Of a DNA stretch of 64,000 bases, positions 25,063-33,793 are shown one piece after another. Within the stretch, counting starts at the first letter, position 1. Every line of letters starts with the position of its first letter. A model generated the notes under the pieces. It did no database searches, was not told the DNA's origin, and saw only the letters and a list, made by a program, of their open reading frames with translations. Position numbers and translations under genes: made by a program. The stretch comes from an uncultured Bacteriovoracaceae bacterium (GTDB taxonomy: Bacteria > Bdellovibrionota > Bacteriovoracia > Bacteriovoracales > Bacteriovoracaceae). The stretch is from assembly GCA_950054155.1 (NCBI GenBank), contig CATLOT010000015.1, positions 1 to 64,000 of the forward strand, in the 5' to 3' direction.

Positions 25063-25416
25063 ATGAAATCACTTATTGCCGCTACTCTAGCCCTCACTTC
25101 AATCACTACTTTTTCAGCAGACCTTAACCAATTCTTCGTTGAAGAACTGAGCACGAAGCCTTGCGTTGGTCATGGCAGACTTTGGATGCAATGTGAAAAC
25201 AAAGCCGAAACACTTGATTTGAGCCGTTACTTTGAAAGAGAACTTTCAGAGGCCATTACCTCTTCAATCACTGCAGAAACAAAAAGTCTTGAGTGCCGCT
25301 ACACCTACTCTTTTCAAGGCAACTGGTGTGAAGTTAATGGTTCTTTCACTCTTAACTTTGAGAATGGTCAGTTCCAAGAAGCGACACAGGTGCGCCGCTC
25401 TTACTGGGCTGAATAA
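25063..25416 (+). CDS. small secreted hypothetical protein
   Basis: 117 residues with a clear signal peptide (M-K-S-L-I-A-A-T-L-A-L-T-S-I-T-T-F-S-A) and an AGGAG site. The mature part of about 98 residues contains four cysteines (K-P-C, M-Q-C, L-E-C, N-W-C), probably two disulfides. The sequence E-C-R-Y-T-Y-S-F-Q-G-N-W-C suggests a small beta-rich domain. I recognise no family. Confidence 0.65.
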   Translation: MKSLIAATLALTSITTFSADLNQFFVEELSTKPCVGHGRLWMQCENKAETLDLSRYFERELSEAITSSITAETKSLECRYTYSFQGNWCEVNGSFTLNFENGQFQEATQVRRSYWAE

Positions 25417-25422
25417 AGAGGC

Positions 25423-25899
25423 TCAACTTTCGCTTTTGAGAAGAGCTTTCTTAAGGTCCGAATCAACTGGTTCGGGCCCAATCCATGGCATGTGAACAAT
25501 ACGATAGAGCTTTTTATCACCAAGTTTCTTCGCTATGGTTTTTCCATTTTTAGAAATGAGAACATTTTCGCCTTCGTACTTATAAATCCTAAGTTTGTCT
25601 CCTTCCTTTATGTCCACGGCATGGGAGATGAGCCATTCCAACTCCTTATCAATATTCTTCTCATTCTCTAAGCCCTGCTTCCACCCTTTGATGGAATACT
25701 TGCGCTCAACATCGCGTAGGTACTCAAGTTCCAAAGCTTCAACTTTATCGCTCTTGTAATAGCGAACGACATAAACGTCCCAGAAGAGGTAACTTAAGGT
25801 CCCCTCGCCAACCTTTGAAAGTTTGGCTTCCTGTGGATTAAACGCAAATGCGCCAACAAAGAAAAGACACGAACAAATGATTAAAAGTAATTTATTCAT
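25423..25899 (-). CDS. chalcone isomerase-like exported protein
   Basis: 158 residues with a signal peptide. It matches the bacterial chalcone isomerase-like family (Chalcone_3): V-G-E-G-T-L-S-Y-L-F-W-D-V-Y at the start of the mature part and L-Y-R-I-V-H-M-P-W-I-G-P-E-P at the end. Members lie in lipid and oxidative-stress operons, but the bacterial activity is unknown. It is the last gene of the seven-gene ECF-controlled lipid operon and overlaps the desaturase gene by 8 bases. Confidence 0.8.
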   Translation of the reverse strand: MNKLLLIICSCLFFVGAFAFNPQEAKLSKVGEGTLSYLFWDVYVVRYYKSDKVEALELEYLRDVERKYSIKGWKQGLENEKNIDKELEWLISHAVDIKEGDKLRIYKYEGENVLISKNGKTIAKKLGDKKLYRIVHMPWIGPEPVDSDLKKALLKSES

Positions 25900-26584
25900 A
25901 GGCTACAATCCTTAGTCTTCTTAGTGCTCTGAGAAGCACATAAGTAAAATCAATCTCAAATGAATTATCAGCAAAATTGAGCTTCTGTGAATTGGCATGG
26001 TGATTATTCTGATAAAGTTCTCCCATCATCAGAAAATCGATCAGCAGAGTGTTTTTGGAATTATCAGTAAGCTGATGGTTTTGATAACCATACTTGTGCC
26101 CACACCAATTCACGATTGCCCCATGAATAGGTCCGAGCATTGAATGGATCGGAACCAACAAAAGAAACCAAAAGCTATCCGTGAAAGCCAGGTAAAGCGC
26201 TATGTAAGAGAGAACAAAGAAAGTCCTCGTGACAACAGAGTCACCAACGGCAACAATTCGAGGAAAACGCTCATTGGAATCATTAATACTCATGTACTCA
26301 TCATACGTTTTCTTCATCATTCTTATCACACTTCCGCTCATCACAGGTGAATGTGGATCCTTTTCTGAGTCACTATAGGCATGATGGCGACCGTGGAGCT
26401 TCTTATAGTGCTCAGGCCTAAGAAAACTAGGCCCCTGAGCAATAATCGTAAGAATGAGAAAGAATCCATCCCAAAAGGGAGAGAGCTTCACTTGCTTATG
26501 AGAAATATAACGATGCAAGTAGAACGACTGACAAAAGAGCGACAGATACCAATGAAGAATAAGAAATGACGCTGCAAAAATCAT
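25892..26584 (-). CDS. acyl-CoA / fatty acid desaturase
   Basis: 230 residues with about four membrane segments and the histidine boxes of membrane di-iron desaturases: H-R-Y-I-S-H, H-G-R-H-H and N-N-H-H-A-N. It would introduce a double bond into acyl chains. AGAGG precedes the ATG. It lies directly after two cyclopropane-synthase-like genes, so desaturation and methylation probably modify the same membrane acyl groups. Confidence 0.87.
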   Translation of the reverse strand: MIFAASFLILHWYLSLFCQSFYLHRYISHKQVKLSPFWDGFFLILTIIAQGPSFLRPEHYKKLHGRHHAYSDSEKDPHSPVMSGSVIRMMKKTYDEYMSINDSNERFPRIVAVGDSVVTRTFFVLSYIALYLAFTDSFWFLLLVPIHSMLGPIHGAIVNWCGHKYGYQNHQLTDNSKNTLLIDFLMMGELYQNNHHANSQKLNFADNSFEIDFTYVLLRALRRLRIVAYE

Positions 26585-26593
26585 AAGAACCTC

Positions 26594-27613
26594 TTATTTT
26601 TTAGAGAAGAGATAATGACCAACAAACCACTCTTCTCCGTCATTATAGCCAAAGAGCTCAGCACAACTCCCAAAGAAGATTTTCCATCTGTTAAACCATA
26701 AATGGGCATCTTTCTCTCCGTATGTTCTGCTCATGACTTCCATAATAGATTGCTTTCTAGCATCCATATTAGAAAACCAGTCCTCACTCGTTTTTTGATA
26801 ATGCTTACCGTTGACCTTCCACTTCTGATCTAGCTTTAAGCTGTCTTGCACACGCTCAAAGAGATCAAATCCAGGCATAACGCCACCAGTGAAAAAATAG
26901 CGCCCCATCCAATTGTCCTCACCCTCGGTCTCAAAGAAGTATGTGGCTTCACGGTGACAAAAGATATGAATAAAGACTTTACCTTCATCTTTAAGCCAGC
27001 TCGACACACGAGCGAAGAGACTCTTGTAATTACGGACATGCTCAAACATTTCAATCGACATAATGCGATCGAATTTCTTATCGATTGAAAACTCATTTAT
27101 GTCAGTTGTAATGATTTTAACATTATCAATTCCACGACTGAGCAAAACTGATTCGATATACTCGCGCTGCCCATTAGAATTCGAAATTGCCGTGATAGTA
27201 GAGTTAGGGTACTTCTTGGCAAGAAACAAGGTCATTGAACCCCATCCACATCCTAATTCTAGAATGTCCATACCATCTTCGAGTTGGGCCCGTTCACAGT
27301 AGAGTTCAAGCATTCTCACTTCTGCTTGTTCTAAAGTATATTCGTCTTGTTCATAGTACGCACAGCTGTATTTTAGATTCTCTCCTAAGGCGAGAAAGAA
27401 GAAGTCGGCAGGCAGCTCATAATGCTGTTTATTTGCAGCCTGTGTTTCAATAGCAATAGGCGTTTCATTAAGCTTATCCAAAATACGATTACGATGAAAT
27501 TCAGGGTCAGAGGAGATTTCTTTTAACCTCTTTCCAATTAAGTTTCTTATCCCGAGACGGACAACGGGTTCTGGTACAAAGCCTTGCTCAACTGCATTAA
27601 TCATCAATGACAT
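26594..27613 (-). CDS. cyclopropane-fatty-acyl-phospholipid synthase family methyltransferase (second copy)
   Basis: 339 residues from ATG at 27613, two bases after the preceding stop and behind AAGGAG. A longer frame to 27649 overlaps the upstream gene and is less likely. The SAM-binding motif is D-I-L-E-L-G-C-G-W-G-S-M-T-L-F-L-A, preceded by L-K-Y-S-C-A-Y-Y, and E-M-F-E-H-V-R-N-Y follows. It differs strongly from the neighbouring Cfa-like copy, so the two probably methylate different substrates. In Rhodobacter a related methyltransferase makes methylated furan fatty acids. Confidence 0.85.
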   Translation of the reverse strand: MSLMINAVEQGFVPEPVVRLGIRNLIGKRLKEISSDPEFHRNRILDKLNETPIAIETQAANKQHYELPADFFFLALGENLKYSCAYYEQDEYTLEQAEVRMLELYCERAQLEDGMDILELGCGWGSMTLFLAKKYPNSTITAISNSNGQREYIESVLLSRGIDNVKIITTDINEFSIDKKFDRIMSIEMFEHVRNYKSLFARVSSWLKDEGKVFIHIFCHREATYFFETEGEDNWMGRYFFTGGVMPGFDLFERVQDSLKLDQKWKVNGKHYQKTSEDWFSNMDARKQSIMEVMSRTYGEKDAHLWFNRWKIFFGSCAELFGYNDGEEWFVGHYLFSKK

Positions 27614-27614
27614 A

Positions 27615-28871
27615 TTATTCTCCTTGGTTTCTAAAAAATGGTTTACCAAACACGAGATGGCTCACACCTATCGCGCGCTCCTTGAATCCTCCAATGCAAT
27701 AGGAGAAATAAAAGTTCCATAGACGCTGAAATTCCTCATCTAGCCCAATCTCCGCTAAGCTCGCTTTATTGTCATTAAAACGCTCTTTCCACTCCAGCAA
27801 AGTCTTTGCATAATCCTCAGCAAAATCACTCTGCTCATAGAGTCTCAGGTCAGTGTTTTCTTTCGCTTCTGTCATAATGGCGTGAAGTGATGGGATAAAA
27901 CTTCCAGGAAAAATAAACTTCTTAATAAAGTCCACTTCGTCCACAGCTCTGTCATATTCTTGATCATTGATGGTGATGGCCTGAAGAACGGCAAGTCCCT
28001 CTGGTTTGAGAACATCGGAAATCTTTTTGAGGTAACCTCCTAAGAACTCCTTACCAACAGCTTCAATCATTTCAATGGAAACTACGCGATCATAGACTCC
28101 GCTAAGGTTGCGATAGTCTTCTTTAAGAAGAGTTATCCTGTCCTCAAGTCCTGCTTCTTTAATCTTTCGTTTTGAAACTTCATATTGGCGTTCAGAGATC
28201 GTTGTTGTTGTTACATGGCAGCCATACTTTCCCGCAAGGTGAAGGGCGAGCGCTCCCCATCCGGTACCTATTTCCAGAACACTCTCGCCTCCTTTAAGGC
28301 ACAAACGCTTGGCGATAAGTTCCAGTTTTTCGTATTGGGCTTCTTCAAGTGATTCAGTTCCCGTCTTGTAATAAGCACTACTATACATTTGAGATTCATC
28401 GAGAAAGAGCTCAAAGAGTTTATCGGGAAGATCATAGTGGGCCACAATATTTTTCTTTGAACCCTCTTGGGTGTTTCTCTGGCGCCAGTATTCAATGAAG
28501 CGCACGGGCTTTATCAAATTCACGATTCCCGAATCAAGCTCTGTGAGAAGAGTCCTATTCATGGCAAAGAGCCGCATAACATTATCAAGGTTTGGCGTTT
28601 CCCACCTTTTGAGAACATAAGCCTGGGCGGCACCAATTGAGCCCTGACTAAAAATATCAAAATAAAAGCTACTATCGACAATTTCTATCTTGGCAGAGCA
28701 ATTATATGTTCCCGTACCAAAGGTCATCTCCCTACCATTCTCGACCAGACTCAATTGTCCGTATGAGAGAGATTCCAATTTCTTTAGGACGAGCTTTCTT
28801 ACAAAGTTTAGGAGCATCCCCTCTGACTGTCGGGCACTCTCCTTCTTGGTTTTTGTGGCAACTGTATTCAT
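27615..28871 (-). CDS. cyclopropane-fatty-acyl-phospholipid synthase family protein (first copy)
   Basis: 418 residues with an N-terminal lipid-binding region and a methyltransferase domain (S-V-L-E-I-G-T-G-W-G-A-L-A-L-H-L-A). The Cfa-type Y-S-S-A-Y-Y, E-M-I-E-A-V-G and F-I-F-P-G-S-F-I-P motifs are present. It transfers a methyl or methylene group from SAM to unsaturated acyl chains. An AAAGGAGG site precedes the ATG, which overlaps the DUF1365 stop (ATGA). Confidence 0.9.
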   Translation of the reverse strand: MNTVATKTKKESARQSEGMLLNFVRKLVLKKLESLSYGQLSLVENGREMTFGTGTYNCSAKIEIVDSSFYFDIFSQGSIGAAQAYVLKRWETPNLDNVMRLFAMNRTLLTELDSGIVNLIKPVRFIEYWRQRNTQEGSKKNIVAHYDLPDKLFELFLDESQMYSSAYYKTGTESLEEAQYEKLELIAKRLCLKGGESVLEIGTGWGALALHLAGKYGCHVTTTTISERQYEVSKRKIKEAGLEDRITLLKEDYRNLSGVYDRVVSIEMIEAVGKEFLGGYLKKISDVLKPEGLAVLQAITINDQEYDRAVDEVDFIKKFIFPGSFIPSLHAIMTEAKENTDLRLYEQSDFAEDYAKTLLEWKERFNDNKASLAEIGLDEEFQRLWNFYFSYCIGGFKERAIGVSHLVFGKPFFRNQGE

Positions 28872-29656
28872 TTCTTCCCTCCTTTTAGGAATAAGAGCGA
28901 CTTTTGACTCCCCTCATTGGGGTGAGAGAAAAAAGGTGTCCCCCGTAACCAGATTCGAAAGGCCTGATAATAGATCCCTAAAACTACCTTTAAGGTAATC
29001 CAAGGAAACTTCATCAAGATATTTCGCATATTGTGAGAATTAAAATCTTTTGCATGAAGAGCTAAGTGTGCGAGGAAAGCAGGGCTGCCATCGCTCTTCG
29101 TACAGTCCATATGAAACGCGAGTTCATCCCCAGGAGGGGAAAACTTCCAGGCATAGTTCATATCCATCCCAAAAAAAGGAGAAACATGAAACTCCTTTTT
29201 GAAAGCACAATGAACCCACTTTCTTGATGGGTCTTCAACCTCGGTGGCATAGCAGTAACGCTCACCCCAGGGTGTGTTTTCGATTTCACCCATCACATAC
29301 TCGAGCCGTTCACCACTCACGTCATAACAATAGTAGAAGGAGACAGGATTAAAACAGAGACCAAAATAGCGTAAATGAGTAAGAATAAAGATGGGTCCTT
29401 GTGGTCGCGTGCCCAGTTTCTCCTCTACAGTATCTCGCACACAAGTATCGAGGCTCTTTTGAGGGTCACCGTGATAATCTTCTCGCCTGTAGCTAATGAG
29501 ATTTCTTTTTTCATAACTTGAATACCACTGACCAGAAAGTAGCTTTTCAATTTCAGCAATATTGAAGAAGGTCATAAAGAGCTTGTAGGAAAAGGTATAC
29601 CCCTTCTCGCCTATTCTCTTATGAATGACCTGTCCTTCATATATTGCGTTTTTCAT
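28868..29656 (-). CDS. DUF1365 family protein
   Basis: 262 residues of DUF1365: Y-E-G-Q-V-I-H-K-R, then F-I-L-T-H-L-R-Y-F-G-L-C-F-N-P-V-S-F-Y-Y-C-Y and E-F-H-V-S-P-F. The family almost always lies next to an FAD amine-oxidase-like gene and Cfa genes, and its activity is unknown. It overlaps the genes on both sides by 4 bases. Confidence 0.88.
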   Translation of the reverse strand: MKNAIYEGQVIHKRIGEKGYTFSYKLFMTFFNIAEIEKLLSGQWYSSYEKRNLISYRREDYHGDPQKSLDTCVRDTVEEKLGTRPQGPIFILTHLRYFGLCFNPVSFYYCYDVSGERLEYVMGEIENTPWGERYCYATEVEDPSRKWVHCAFKKEFHVSPFFGMDMNYAWKFSPPGDELAFHMDCTKSDGSPAFLAHLALHAKDFNSHNMRNILMKFPWITLKVVLGIYYQAFRIWLRGTPFFSHPNEGSQKSLLFLKGGKK

Positions 29657-30894
29657 TTTCCCTCGATTTGTTCCACAACTCTTAAAGCACTAAAAAGTCC
29701 ATCTTCATGAAAGCCGTTTCTCCAATAGGCGCCACAATAGAAGGTGTTATTCACGCCGCTAATGCGATCCCATTTAGCCTGAGCATCCATTCCCTCTAAT
29801 GTAAAAAGGGGGTGTGAGTAATTCATTTCTTTAATGATGGTGGTTGGATCAATTTTCTTATGGGGATTGAGAGTGACAAGAAACTCATCCTGACAATCGT
29901 GCCCTTGAAGAATGTTCATATTGTAAGTAACTGTTGAGCCGTGTGATTTATCCTGAGGAAGTAAGTAGTTCCAAGAGGCCCATGCTAGTTTTCTCTTAGG
30001 AAGAAAATTCTTATCCGTGTGTAAGAAAGTAGGATTATTGGAATAAGGAAGGGCCTCAAGTACATCTCTTTCGTCATGACTTGGATCTTTTAAGAGTTTA
30101 ATGGCCGTGTCACTGTGGGTAGCGATAATGACAGCATCATATTCTTCTTCCTTCCCCTCTGTCATTACGTACGCCTTATTATCGGCCCTGCGTATTCCTT
30201 GGACTGGTGTGTGAGAATAAATTTTCCCCTTGAATTGAGAAAGGATAGCTTCAAGGTAAGAGCGTGATCCTCCTTCGATGACATACCACTGAGGTCTTCC
30301 CTCCACTTCTAAAAACCCATGATTTTCGAAAAAGCGAAGGATAAAGACCGCAGGAAACTCCCACACCAGAACAGGATCGACAGACCAAACGGCGGCAATC
30401 ATAGGGACGATATAGTATTCAAGCACATCCTTTCTAATATTAAACTTTTTGAAGAATTGCCCCAGTGTCATCTGATGATTGCTTTCTTTGAGAAAGCGAC
30501 TTGCCTTCTTATTAAAGTCAACGATGCCCTTTAAGAAGCCATAAAATGACGGTCTCAAAAGATTTGAGCGCTGAGCAAAGAGTGTGTTGAAATTAGTACC
30601 ATTATATTCGAGGCCTGTTTTCTCACAACTTACACTAAAGCTCATGGATGTTTCTTTGTAAGCAACATTTAGGCTTTCAATCATTTTTAAGAAGTTAGGA
30701 TAAGTCCTCTTATTAAAAACAATGAAGCCCGTATCAACATTATAAGTCTTTTGAAGATGGTCGATTTTATGAGTGTGGGTGTGACCCCCGAGATAATCAT
30801 TGGCCTCAATAATCGAAATATCATGCCCCTTCTTATCAAGATAATGAGCGCAAGCAGCCCCAGAAATGCCCGATCCAATTATTGCTATCTTCAT
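29653..30894 (-). CDS. FAD-dependent oxidoreductase (amine oxidase-like, lipid-modification)
   Basis: 413 residues. The dinucleotide fold is at the start (I-A-I-I-G-S-G-I-S-G-A-A-C-A), followed by N-D-Y-L-G-G-H-T-H-T and N-V-D-T-G-F-I-V-F-N-x-R-T-Y-P-N-F. This subgroup accompanies DUF1365 and Cfa genes in ChrR-type regulons and may catalyse an oxidation step on methylated acyl chains. It overlaps the DUF1295 gene by one base (TAATG). Confidence 0.87.
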   Translation of the reverse strand: MKIAIIGSGISGAACAHYLDKKGHDISIIEANDYLGGHTHTHKIDHLQKTYNVDTGFIVFNKRTYPNFLKMIESLNVAYKETSMSFSVSCEKTGLEYNGTNFNTLFAQRSNLLRPSFYGFLKGIVDFNKKASRFLKESNHQMTLGQFFKKFNIRKDVLEYYIVPMIAAVWSVDPVLVWEFPAVFILRFFENHGFLEVEGRPQWYVIEGGSRSYLEAILSQFKGKIYSHTPVQGIRRADNKAYVMTEGKEEEYDAVIIATHSDTAIKLLKDPSHDERDVLEALPYSNNPTFLHTDKNFLPKRKLAWASWNYLLPQDKSHGSTVTYNMNILQGHDCQDEFLVTLNPHKKIDPTTIIKEMNYSHPLFTLEGMDAQAKWDRISGVNNTFYCGAYWRNGFHEDGLFSALRVVEQIEGK

Positions 30895-32159
30895 TATTTA
30901 GCCTTTAATCGATTTTTAACGATTGAAATAATCCAACTTAGACCTGGAATGTGCTCGTAAATAAACTCTCCCATATCAAAGTAATCCCGGTGATAACTCA
31001 CGAGACCTTTTTCATTAAATTTAATAAGGGAGCCTCCATTAAGAACAATTTCTTCTCCACCTTTGAGCCCTGAGGCCTTTAGGTACATTTTCCACACCAT
31101 GTAATGCTGAGAGTTTTGAGAGATGCTATTTGAGAATTCAAACCTTATGGACTCAACATTCTTATAAAGATTTTTGTAGTAATCTTTTACAGAATCTAAT
31201 TCCTTATGCTCTCCGAGTGGATCAACAAAGAGAGTCTCCTTATCGTAGAAGTCATCAAGTATTTCTAAATTATTGGCGCGAAGGTCATTAAATACTTTTT
31301 CAATTTTAACGACTTCAGGGTTAGAACGATCGACCGAGCTGCTTGCCATAAGACTTCCTTCATTTGAAATTAAGAGAAAAGAGATAATAACGATGGCCTT
31401 GGTAAACCAAGGAAAGAACTTATTCGTTTCTTTTTGATAAGCGCGATAAGAATCAGGCTTAGACTCAAGAGAAGATTCCTCTGCTGGAGGAATACCAGTC
31501 ACCTTAGTAATGAGAAAGAACATTATAGCGTATGGGATAAAGCCCAAATACCCATACTCCTGATCGATAGTATAGATCCCATAACTAAACCAGATCATAG
31601 TTTCAAAGAAGTAATTCGGATGGCGTGAATAGCGCCATAAGCCTCTCTTACACACTTCATTGGGATCAGTACGATCCTTTAAAAAGCCTTTTAACTGAGA
31701 GTCTGCCAGAATTTCTCCCCCGATTGAGAGAAGGAAAATCCCCAAGCCCAACCACTGAAAGAATCCAATTTGAGGGTGACTTATTATTTGCAAAGGAATA
31801 GTCAGGATAACAACGAGAGCTGCTTCAACAATATAGAGAAGATAAAAGAATAGGCCGTACCAAACCTTCCACTTCTTTTTTATGGCCTCATAGCGTCTGT
31901 CCTCTCCACCCTCGGCAATACGAGAGACAAGATGACTACTTAAACGTAAAGACCACAAGGAAATCATCCCCATAAGAAGATAGTGGCTTGCTCCCATTTC
32001 ACCGGGAATGAGAAAAGCAAGAAGAGGCAGTGCCAGAAGAAAGCTCGCACTCCATAGGAAATCGATCCACGCAAAGATCTTAACCTGAAAGGAGTAGAAC
32101 CATCCTACAGAGAAGACGATGAAGAGAATCAATAATAGCCACAAGGACGATGTGAGCAC
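30894..32159 (-). CDS. DUF1295 steroid-reductase-like membrane domain fused to NTF2-like domain
   Basis: 421 residues from GTG at 32159, with GGGAGG upstream. Residues 1 to about 265 form a DUF1295 membrane protein with about seven hydrophobic segments and R-Y-S-R-H-P-N-Y-F-F-E. After a membrane-spanning linker (about 268-285), residues 290-420 form a soluble NTF2/SnoaL-like domain (V-F-N-D-L-R-A-N-N-L-E-I-L-D-D-F-Y, F-V-D-P-L-G-E-H). In comparable loci of other bacteria these are separate genes, so this is a fusion. It is first in the lipid operon, 27 bases behind a candidate ECF promoter. Confidence 0.82.
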   Translation of the reverse strand: MLTSSLWLLLILFIVFSVGWFYSFQVKIFAWIDFLWSASFLLALPLLAFLIPGEMGASHYLLMGMISLWSLRLSSHLVSRIAEGGEDRRYEAIKKKWKVWYGLFFYLLYIVEAALVVILTIPLQIISHPQIGFFQWLGLGIFLLSIGGEILADSQLKGFLKDRTDPNEVCKRGLWRYSRHPNYFFETMIWFSYGIYTIDQEYGYLGFIPYAIMFFLITKVTGIPPAEESSLESKPDSYRAYQKETNKFFPWFTKAIVIISFLLISNEGSLMASSSVDRSNPEVVKIEKVFNDLRANNLEILDDFYDKETLFVDPLGEHKELDSVKDYYKNLYKNVESIRFEFSNSISQNSQHYMVWKMYLKASGLKGGEEIVLNGGSLIKFNEKGLVSYHRDYFDMGEFIYEHIPGLSWIISIVKNRLKAK

Positions 32160-32192
32160 CCAGTGCCTCCCAATTCAAAATGCGTTCTTATT

Positions 32193-32222
32193 GGGATACG
32201 TTCAAAGGTTTTGATTGGTTCA
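32193..32222 (-). promoter_or_regulatory. candidate ECF sigma promoter of the lipid operon
   Basis: Minus strand TGAACC (32222-32217), an 18-base spacer and TATCCC (32198-32193). It mirrors the promoter upstream of the sigma gene and resembles the RpoE/ChrR-type TGATCC-N18-TA consensus. The predicted start lies about 27 bases before the GTG of the first operon gene. Confidence 0.5.
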
Positions 32223-32307
32223 CCTTTTTAAATAAAATTTCGGTAAAAAGACCTTAAACCTTGTAAAATCAAAAACTTAAGCAAGTGATAATTATTAAAA
32301 AAAACGG

Positions 32308-32337
32308 TGATCCAAACCTCCACACGCTGCGTATATA
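32308..32337 (+). promoter_or_regulatory. candidate autoregulatory ECF promoter
   Basis: TGATCC (32308-32313), an 18-base spacer and TATATA (32332-32337). The -35 element equals the RpoE consensus reported for Rhodobacter ChrR-dependent sigma. Transcription would begin near 32344, so the GTG at 32307 and the ATG at 32343 cannot be used and translation should start at 32424. Confidence 0.6.
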
Positions 32338-32423
32338 AAGATATGGGAGCAGTAAAACTCTTTTTACTTAAACATCATGATCAGTATAATGGGCTCGTTT
32401 TCAAATCTGGGCCTAGAGGTGTC

Positions 32424-32966
32424 ATGGAAAATTCTGCAGAATACCTCTTAGGGTTGATCGGACAATCGCAAGATCGTGCTGCTTTCAAGTCACTCTATAC
32501 TCAGTATCACTCCAAGATTTATCACTACCTCCTTAAAAGTGGAGCCTCATCAGAGCAGGCATTAGAGATCACTCAAGAATGCTTCCTTAAAATCTGGAAA
32601 AAGGCTCATCTTTATAAGAGCGATAAAGGCAGTGCCTCCACTTGGATTTTTACTCTCGTGAGAAACTCACGTTACGATAATTTAAGAAAACAGATCAATG
32701 ATCCCTTGGAGGTTTCTTCTCAGGATATCTATCCGGACGATATTGCCTCAGAAGTTGATCATGATCTTTTCACCCTCTATCAAAAAAGTGAGGCAAAAGC
32801 CGTTATTGAGACTCTCTCTCAAGAACAGCAAGATGTCCTCAACTCAGTTTATGGCCTTGGTCTAAGTCATAATGAATATGCCGAAAGGGCACAAATACCT
32901 CTTGGAACTGTTAAGTCACGCTTACGCTTGGCCATCGGCCAAATTCGAGCAAGGCTGGAGGATTAA
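32424..32966 (+). CDS. rpoE: ECF RNA polymerase sigma factor, RpoE/ChrR type
   Basis: 180 residues from ATG at 32424, behind AGAGGT. Sigma region 2 is at about 10-80 (F-K-S-L-Y-T-Q-Y-H-S-K-I-Y, E-I-T-Q-E-C-F-L-K-I-W). Region 4 is near the end (L-S-H-N-E-Y-A-E-R-A-Q-I-P-L-G-T-V-K-S-R-L-R-L-A). It overlaps the ChrR anti-sigma gene by one base (TAATGG), so the two are made together. In Rhodobacter this pair responds to singlet oxygen and bile or lipid stress. The response here is inferred from family. Confidence 0.9.
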   Translation: MENSAEYLLGLIGQSQDRAAFKSLYTQYHSKIYHYLLKSGASSEQALEITQECFLKIWKKAHLYKSDKGSASTWIFTLVRNSRYDNLRKQINDPLEVSSQDIYPDDIASEVDHDLFTLYQKSEAKAVIETLSQEQQDVLNSVYGLGLSHNEYAERAQIPLGTVKSRLRLAIGQIRARLED

Positions 32967-33649
32967 TGGATAAGTATTATCACCCCAATGACTCATTAAT
33001 AGCTGAATATGCAAAAGGAACCATAAGCCCAGGTCTTGGTCTCCTTGTCTCAGCCCATATCAAGCAATGTGAAGAGTGCTTCTTTAAAGTTGAAAACCTC
33101 AGCGCAAGGGAAGCTCAAAGTCTTAAAGAGGCTCAAGGTGAGAGCCCTATCAATCTCGATGAGGCTTTCGATACTCTCATGGGTGAAATTGATGAAATAG
33201 TGGAGCCCACTCTCCAAGAAGAGGTAAACCCAGTGCAAACTCTTCATGTTAAGGGGCAGGAGTTCACTCTTCCCCTAGGTCTCACTTTCGCGCTAGAAAA
33301 GCCCGTTAACTGGAAAGAATTTGGAAAGAAAAGCTGTATTGCTCCCGTTATGGAAACTGAGCGAGGCAACCTCTACTTTATTTATCTAGGGCCTGGTGAG
33401 GAAATCCCCAATCACGACCACGAAGCCGTTGAGTACAGCTATGTCGTTCAGGGTTGTTATGAAAGCCAGGGTCATTTCCTCTCAACGGGCACTTTTTCTC
33501 AATTTAACAACGGGGAGCAGCATTCGCCCCGTGCCGTAAGTGATGATGGCTGCCTGGTTGTTTCTTGGGTTGAAAAGAGGCTTAATTTCTTCACAGGGGT
33601 CTTCTCGCCCTTAAATAAGCTTCTTTGGTGGTATCTCCACAAAGCCTAA
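32966..33649 (+). CDS. chrR: ChrR family zinc anti-sigma factor
   Basis: 227 residues. The N-terminal anti-sigma domain has H6, H31, C35 and C38, the same residue numbers as the zinc ligands of Rhodobacter ChrR. The C-terminal cupin domain has H150, H152, E156 and H186, with the same spacing as that protein's second zinc site (H-x-H-x3-E-x29-H). It would hold the sigma factor inactive until singlet oxygen or another stress. Coupled translation keeps the two proteins in balance. Confidence 0.92.
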   Translation: MDKYYHPNDSLIAEYAKGTISPGLGLLVSAHIKQCEECFFKVENLSAREAQSLKEAQGESPINLDEAFDTLMGEIDEIVEPTLQEEVNPVQTLHVKGQEFTLPLGLTFALEKPVNWKEFGKKSCIAPVMETERGNLYFIYLGPGEEIPNHDHEAVEYSYVVQGCYESQGHFLSTGTFSQFNNGEQHSPRAVSDDGCLVVSWVEKRLNFFTGVFSPLNKLLWWYLHKA

Positions 33650-33793
33650 AATAACGCACTGATTCCGTAATAGTTTCACCATAAACGAATGTCATTTCTG
33701 ACATAAGCAGTCTTTATCTTACAAAGACCAACATCAATTGACAGTTTCGCTCAGCTTTTGTTCTATAGCATCCTCAAAAATAAAGGATGAAAA

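Noticed and set aside
32307-32966. Longer sigma factor starting at GTG 32307
   Set aside because: The first 39 codons include the ECF-type promoter, and sigma region 2 homology starts after 32424.
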